Shown one piece after another: positions 5,497 to 9,004 of a DNA stretch of 9,004 nt. Under the pieces are notes generated by a model. That model saw nothing but the letters and a program-made list of their open reading frames with translations. It did no database searches and was not told where the DNA came from. A program made the translations under genes and the position numbers. The stretch is from Verrucomicrobiota bacterium (GTDB taxonomy: Bacteria; Verrucomicrobiota; Verrucomicrobiia; Limisphaerales; CAZBKV01): NCBI GenBank assembly GCA_021160185.1, contig JAGHDA010000138.1:1-9004 (forward strand), written 5' to 3'. Numbering within the stretch: the stretch's first letter is position 1; each line of letters opens with the position of its first letter.

Positions 5497-7188
5497 TCAA
5501 TCCACGCCTGGGCGCGCAGGCTTGCCGCTTTCCGACGAGGGCAACGGCCAGACCCAATCGCCTTGGTCCAGCTGCAGGGCGCCCTTGCCGCTTACACTGA
5601 TCGTTCCGCCGTCATCGGTTTCATTCCACCCCACGGAGTAGAGGAGGAACCGGTCGCCGACGCGGCGATATTTCAACGGGCCGCCATTGACAATGTCGTG
5701 AGGCGGCTTCTTGAGAAACTCGGGAGCCACGGCGTCGAGACTTTCCGGGTAGCTCCCGCGGGCCAGGCGAAAGCGTTCGAGGGCGATCGCCGCGCGGGCC
5801 AGATCCGCGTGGGCCTGGCCAAAAGCGAACCTCATGAGGGAGGTCTCCAAGGGAGGAGCAAGCATGGCGGCCATGAAATTCCAAGGTCTCCGCGGCGTGC
5901 AAATGCGACGGCGGATCTCCTGCGCCTTTCTCGCCGCAGCGGGCGAGATGACGCGGGCCTTCGCGTCGATGATCGGCAGCAACGACTCCAGGTACAACCG
6001 GCCCAGGGCCGCCTTGTTCTGGTACACCCAGCCCCGAAGCATCAACGAGATGAAGGGCCGCGGTCGGACTTCCGCGTCTACGTACAGCTCGCTGAACACC
6101 AACTCCCCATGGAAGGCCAGGCGGCAATCGGCCGGGAAATCCAATTTCCCGAGAGCTTCTTCCAACGCCGCAAGCTGTTCCTCATTCCAACGATGGTCGA
6201 CCCAGCCTTCCCATACAGGGGCCAAGGCGTTTTCTAGCATTGCCAACCGGACAAGGTGCGAGATCAGGAAAGGTTCGCTGCGAAGACTTTCCGTTATCCG
6301 GAGAATGAGAAGCGTGTCCGCCAAAGCCTGCTCGCTTTGCCCCGCCGCCAGCTCCGCCGTGGCGCGCAGCGAGAGCAAAGAGACCAGCGTTCGCAGCGGC
6401 CGCAGATGGCTCATGGGCGCGTCGAAGCCTTGTTCGTAATGCACCGGGAACCGCGATTGCGGCCGCCGGGCGGCTTCGCGCAGCCCGTTCACGACCGGAT
6501 CGAACTTGCTCAGAGCGAACAACACGTCCTCCGCAGGCGATCCCGGCTGAGGCGGCGAGGGGAAATCGGGATCTTCCCGGTAGGCCTTCTGCCAGGCGGC
6601 CAGGTTGGCCCTTTTCCCTGTCTGCCAATCCCTCCCGAAGTTTTCGCGTTTCTTCGCGCGAGGACGAAACTCAACGCGCGCGAGTTGGCCGGTGGGGCGG
6701 GGATGTCCCGCCGGGTTAGCCACCCACTCCGGATCCAGCATAAGCCGCAGATCCTTGAAAATCGGTGCCATGGCGAAATTCTCTTCGTCCGGCACGGACG
6801 GGGGGATTACGGACTGCGGTTCCAGGCTTATGCCTTGAGCGGCCGCCTCGCGTTGAAAACGCTTCCACGCCAACCATCCTCGGATGTTTTCTTCTATGCA
6901 AATCGCCGCAACCAGTGTGATCACAACGGCCAGGCCGAAGAGAAACCGCTTGAGGTTGCCGGGCCGGCGAACCCAACGCACGAACAGCCTCCCCAACGCT
7001 GCTGCAGCCACTATCGCCAGGGTGATGAGGAAAGCGTCCCTCAGGCGCGCGCCAACCGTTTCGGCGGGCTCCCAAAATGCAAAGGCGGCTAAAAACAGGA
7101 CGAGACCGAGGAGGCTGAACCAGAAAAGCGGCGAACCAGGCGCCGGCCGTTTCCAACCGGCCTTGTTGTTTTCGTTATTCGTCATCAT
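5497..7188 (-). CDS. Large three-helix membrane protein of the sigma-factor cassette, function unknown
   Basis: This 563-residue protein has three hydrophobic segments near the N-terminus (about 20-38, 52-69, 81-98), then a long soluble region, mostly helical from about 220 to 475. The C-terminus holds LARGSYPESLDAVAPEFL (475-492), GGPLKYRR (502-509), RFLLYSVGWNETDDGG (513-528) and GDWVWPLP (543-550). This ending is typical of a large, uncharacterised paralogous family I recall from Verrucomicrobia and Planctomycetes. It also resembles the C-terminal part of type II secretion pseudopilins (YP..L..L, YSxGxN, D/GG). The protein has no N-terminal prepilin peptide. With three helices the soluble part may face the periplasm, but topology is uncertain. 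ATG 7188 (followed by a second ATG) lies 3 bases after the TAA of the one-helix gene, with no good ribosome site, so translation is probably coupled. It is likely the effector or sensor partner of the upstream ECF sigma factor; this is inference from order only. Confidence 0.85.
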   Translation of the reverse strand: MMTNNENNKAGWKRPAPGSPLFWFSLLGLVLFLAAFAFWEPAETVGARLRDAFLITLAIVAAAALGRLFVRWVRRPGNLKRFLFGLAVVITLVAAICIEENIRGWLAWKRFQREAAAQGISLEPQSVIPPSVPDEENFAMAPIFKDLRLMLDPEWVANPAGHPRPTGQLARVEFRPRAKKRENFGRDWQTGKRANLAAWQKAYREDPDFPSPPQPGSPAEDVLFALSKFDPVVNGLREAARRPQSRFPVHYEQGFDAPMSHLRPLRTLVSLLSLRATAELAAGQSEQALADTLLILRITESLRSEPFLISHLVRLAMLENALAPVWEGWVDHRWNEEQLAALEEALGKLDFPADCRLAFHGELVFSELYVDAEVRPRPFISLMLRGWVYQNKAALGRLYLESLLPIIDAKARVISPAAARKAQEIRRRICTPRRPWNFMAAMLAPPLETSLMRFAFGQAHADLARAAIALERFRLARGSYPESLDAVAPEFLKKPPHDIVNGGPLKYRRVGDRFLLYSVGWNETDDGGTISVSGKGALQLDQGDWVWPLPSSESGKPARPGVD

Positions 7189-7191
7189 GAG

Positions 7192-7620
7192 TTATGCGTT
7201 GAGGGTTTGATCACGCCTCCGGCTTTGTGGGCCGGGGTTCCGGGACTCACGTTGGGCGGCCTGCCGTTTTCCTTCCCATCCGCCCAACTCCTCCCAAAGC
7301 TTCCGGCGGGCTTCGAGAGCCGTTTTCATGTCGGTCGGGGGGCGCCAGGACTTGGCGGACGCCGTTTCCTGCGGCGGCGCGAAGATTCGGTTTACGGCCA
7401 GCAGCGCCACCCATACGGCGGCGAGCCCCGCCCAGGCTCGCGGGCTGGGCCAGAGCAGTTCGTTCAGGAGGGGCTTGACCCGCCGGAGAAGACCCGCGCA
7501 GTCCGCCGCCGGGCGGCGATTGTCTCCGGCGGCGGCCAAGATCTCCTCCCGCCAGTTCTCAGGCAGCGGTCGCCATTCCAACCGGCGGAGACGTTCTTCC
7601 AATGGATCTTCCCGTTTCAT
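7192..7620 (-). CDS. Single-helix membrane protein, putative anti-sigma factor
   Basis: This 142-residue protein has a cytosolic N-terminus (MKREDPLEERLRRLEWRPLP, 1-20, then a Trp-Arg-Glu-Glu-Ile-Leu helix), a hydrophobic segment from about 62 to 80 (AWAGLAAVWVALLAVNRIF) and a basic or polar C-terminal part (81-142) that could be periplasmic. ATG 7620 overlaps the sigma stop in an ATGA and has GAGGAG 5 bases upstream (7626-7631), which fixes the start. Placement directly after an ECF sigma gene and the one-helix plan suggest an anti-sigma factor or a regulator of the sigma factor. There is no HxxxCxxC zinc motif, so it is not a classical ZAS-type anti-sigma; only one cysteine (41) is present. 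LLWPSPRAWAGLAAVW (55-70) resembles small proteins I recall next to ECF factors in Limisphaerales. The anti-sigma role is inferred from position, not from a recognised domain. Confidence 0.72.
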   Translation of the reverse strand: MKREDPLEERLRRLEWRPLPENWREEILAAAGDNRRPAADCAGLLRRVKPLLNELLWPSPRAWAGLAAVWVALLAVNRIFAPPQETASAKSWRPPTDMKTALEARRKLWEELGGWEGKRQAAQRESRNPGPQSRRRDQTLNA

Positions 7621-8135
7621 CGAATCTCCTCGTACAAAGGACGGAGCCGGCGACGCAGTTTGTCTAACCCGTATCGGTAGCGGCTCGCGGCGGTGTTGGG
7701 AGAGATTCCCAGAATCTTCCCGATTTCCTCGAAGGTGCGCCCTTCCCAAAGTTTCAGATGAACAGCGGCGCGCTGCTCCGGCGGCAGTTCGGCCAGAGCC
7801 GCCGCGACCGCTTCCCGGAAGGCCTGTTCATCCGGATCGGCCGCTTTCACGAAAAGAGAGTCGGCTTGCGCCTCGGCGGCCGCTTGCTCCGCCAACCGCC
7901 GCGCCGAAGCGCGGCTGCGGATCCGGTCGATCGCCGCCCGGCGCGCCATGCGGAGCAGATAGGCTCGCTCGTCCCGCGCCTTCCGCAGCAAGCCCGGCCG
8001 GCGCGCCAGCTTGACGAACACTTCCTGCAGCGCTTCCCGCGTTTCCTCCTCCGAACGCGTCAGGCTCAGGAGGAAGCGAAACAACGCCTCCGCATGCGCG
8101 TCGTACAAGCGCCTCAATTCTTCCTTGCCGGCCAT
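7617..8135 (-). CDS. ECF-type RNA polymerase sigma factor
   Basis: This 172-residue, cytosolic sigma-70 family factor has only regions 2 and 4. Region 2 (about 8-78) includes LYDAHAEALFRFLLSL, EALQEVFVKLARRP (34-47) and AYLLRMARRAAIDRIR (58-73), the core-binding and -10-recognition helices. Region 4 (about 114-165) includes LAELPPEQRAAVHLKLWEG and the helix-turn-helix TFEEIGKILGISPNTAASRY (134-153), which would read the -35 element. A variable acidic linker joins them. The frame stays open upstream to 8288 but would overlap the NIF3 gene. ATG 8135 is chosen because the homologous region starts there, AAGG lies about 7 bases upstream, and the extra residues are low-complexity Pro/Gly/Ser. The 85 bases between this start and the NIF3 stop are the best place for the cassette's own promoter; an A-rich patch (minus-strand GAGAAAAACGCGAAATAG) is there, but no clear ECF-type promoter was identified. 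Confidence 0.92.
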   Translation of the reverse strand: MAGKEELRRLYDAHAEALFRFLLSLTRSEEETREALQEVFVKLARRPGLLRKARDERAYLLRMARRAAIDRIRSRASARRLAEQAAAEAQADSLFVKAADPDEQAFREAVAAALAELPPEQRAAVHLKLWEGRTFEEIGKILGISPNTAASRYRYGLDKLRRRLRPLYEEIR

Positions 8136-8220
8136 CCCTTTGCCTTGAAGACGGCCGCAGCCGCCCGATTTGTCTATTTCGCGTTTTTCTCCCGGCCGCG
8201 GCGGCGCCTTCCGCGCCCCG

Positions 8221-8988
8221 CTAGAGCCCGGTGGGGCGGTCCAGAAAGCTCCAGGGCAACTGGAACCGCCGGGAGAGGTGTTCCGCAAGGGCGCGCACGC
8301 CGAAGGTCTCGGTGGCGTAGTGGCCGGCGTAAAAGACGTTCACGCCCAGCTCCTCGGCCAGAGTGAAGGTCCAGTGCGGGCCTTCGCCTGTGATGAAGGT
8401 GTCGACGCCTTCGGCCGCGGCCTGGGCGAGCAGTTCGCCCGCGCCCCCCGCGGCTATCCCGATCGAACGGCAAAGGGCCGGGCCGTGGGGGATAAGACGC
8501 GGCGCCGTTCCCACGGCCGACTCGATCCTGGAGAGGAGGCGTTCGCGGCTGATCCGGCTGCGAACGCGCAAGCCCAGAGCGCAGCCGCGCTCGGGCGATT
8601 CCAGAAACGGGGCCGAATTCCGGAATCCGAGGGCGCGGCAGAGGCCGATATTGTTGCCCAGCTCGGGGTGGGCATCCAGGGGCAAGTGGGCGCTGTACAC
8701 GGCCAGGTTGTGCTCTGTCAGAAACCGGAAGAGGCGGCGGGCGGGGCCGGTCCACGGTTGCCGCGGCGTCCAGAAAAGCCCGTGGTGCACAAGGAGGAGG
8801 TCCGCGCCCGCCTCGGCCGCCATGCGGAGCGTGGTCGGCCCCGCGTCCACCGCGGCGGCCAGACGGCTGACGCGGCCGTCGTTCTCCGCCTGCAGGCCGT
8901 TGAGGGCTCCGCTCCAGTCCCGGAAGGCGCTCAGGTTGAGCAGCCGGTCGCAGTAAGCCGCGATTCGAGATAGCGCGCGCGTTCGCAT
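8221..8988 (-). CDS. NIF3/YbgI-family dinuclear metal-binding protein
   Basis: This 255-residue protein, close to the usual family length of about 250-260, starts like a NIF3 protein: IAAYCDRLLNL (9-19), then NGLQAEN (30-36), where the family has NGLQVE. Metal ligands are visible: His68 and His69 in LLLVHHGLFW, His101 and Asp105 in YSAHLPLDAHPELGNN (98-113), and His223 and Glu227 in YAGHYATETFG (220-230). FITGEGPHW (198-206) matches the TGE loop. The family forms toroidal hexamers with a two-metal site; the old label GTP cyclohydrolase I type 2 is not generally established, so the substrate is unknown. No strong ribosome site precedes ATG 8988, and only 16 bases upstream are visible, so a slightly earlier start or an upstream operon partner cannot be excluded. 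Its stop lies 85 bases before the sigma factor start. Confidence 0.92.
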   Translation of the reverse strand: MRTRALSRIAAYCDRLLNLSAFRDWSGALNGLQAENDGRVSRLAAAVDAGPTTLRMAAEAGADLLLVHHGLFWTPRQPWTGPARRLFRFLTEHNLAVYSAHLPLDAHPELGNNIGLCRALGFRNSAPFLESPERGCALGLRVRSRISRERLLSRIESAVGTAPRLIPHGPALCRSIGIAAGGAGELLAQAAAEGVDTFITGEGPHWTFTLAEELGVNVFYAGHYATETFGVRALAEHLSRRFQLPWSFLDRPTGL

Positions 8989-9004
8989 CGCGTTAAAAGA
9001 ACCC

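Noticed and set aside
4295..5641. A 448-codon open frame on the plus strand
   Set aside because: It runs antisense to the Mut7-C and PRXL2-like genes, is rich in Pro/Ser/Arg with no recognisable motif, and is explained by high GC suppressing stop codons opposite real genes.
6256..7092. A 278-codon open frame on the plus strand
   Set aside because: It is antisense to the 563-residue membrane protein gene; the minus frame has hydrophobic segments and family motifs, while this one is rich in Arg and Gln with no domain.
7621..7749. Earlier start at 7749 for the one-helix protein
   Set aside because: It would overlap sigma region 4 by over 120 bases; ATG 7620 has an ATGA overlap and GAGGAG at good spacing.
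8136..8220. ECF-type autoregulated promoter ahead of the sigma gene
   Set aside because: An AAC and a CGTC are present on the minus strand, but about 29 bases apart, too far for the usual 16-17 base spacing.
8136..8288. Longer sigma factor starting at 8288
   Set aside because: The 51 extra residues are Pro/Gly/Ser-rich, unlike any sigma region, and would overlap the NIF3 gene by 68 bases; ATG 8135 has a better context.

Overview
The window is a GC-rich bacterial segment that is almost entirely coding. All nine genes I can support lie on the minus strand, so transcription runs from the right edge towards position 1. The gene families suggest a Verrucomicrobiota bacterium, probably of the Limisphaerales/Pedosphaera type. 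The main clues are a three-gene cassette (ECF sigma factor, short one-helix protein, large three-helix protein ending in a YPESL...YSVGWNETDDGG motif), a LolA-like outer-membrane lipoprotein-sorting protein, and a short MDWQ-type Cys-rich membrane protein. This assignment comes from remembered family resemblance, not from a search.

Layout in transcription order. (1) 8988-8221: a NIF3/YbgI-family metal-binding protein. (2) 8135-5497: the ECF sigma factor, a putative single-helix anti-sigma-like protein whose start overlaps the sigma stop in an ATGA, and the 563-residue membrane protein starting 3 bases further on. (3) 5453-4165: a Mut7-C RNase-like protein with two CxxC zinc knuckles, then a PRXL2/AhpC-TSA_2-like thioredoxin-fold protein with a CPFC motif, also joined by an ATGA overlap. 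(4) After a 96-base gap, 4068-1: a small Cys-rich membrane protein, an Hsp20 small heat-shock protein, the ATP-dependent protease Lon, and a LolA-like secreted protein cut by the left edge. The LolA-like start codon directly follows the Lon stop (TAGATG).

Functional reading. Group 4 looks like a proteostasis operon: Hsp20 holds unfolded proteins and Lon degrades them, with an envelope lipoprotein-handling gene downstream and a tiny membrane protein at its head. Group 2 looks like a self-contained envelope-sensing or signalling unit whose output is unknown. Group 3 pairs an RNA/nuclease-type fold with a thiol-redox fold.

No non-coding stretch exceeds about 105 bases. I see no tRNA, rRNA, CRISPR, insertion sequence, attachment site or convincing intrinsic terminator. 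Nothing here amounts to a demonstrated new system. The two least understood items are the sigma/one-helix/three-helix cassette and the Mut7-C plus CPFC pair.
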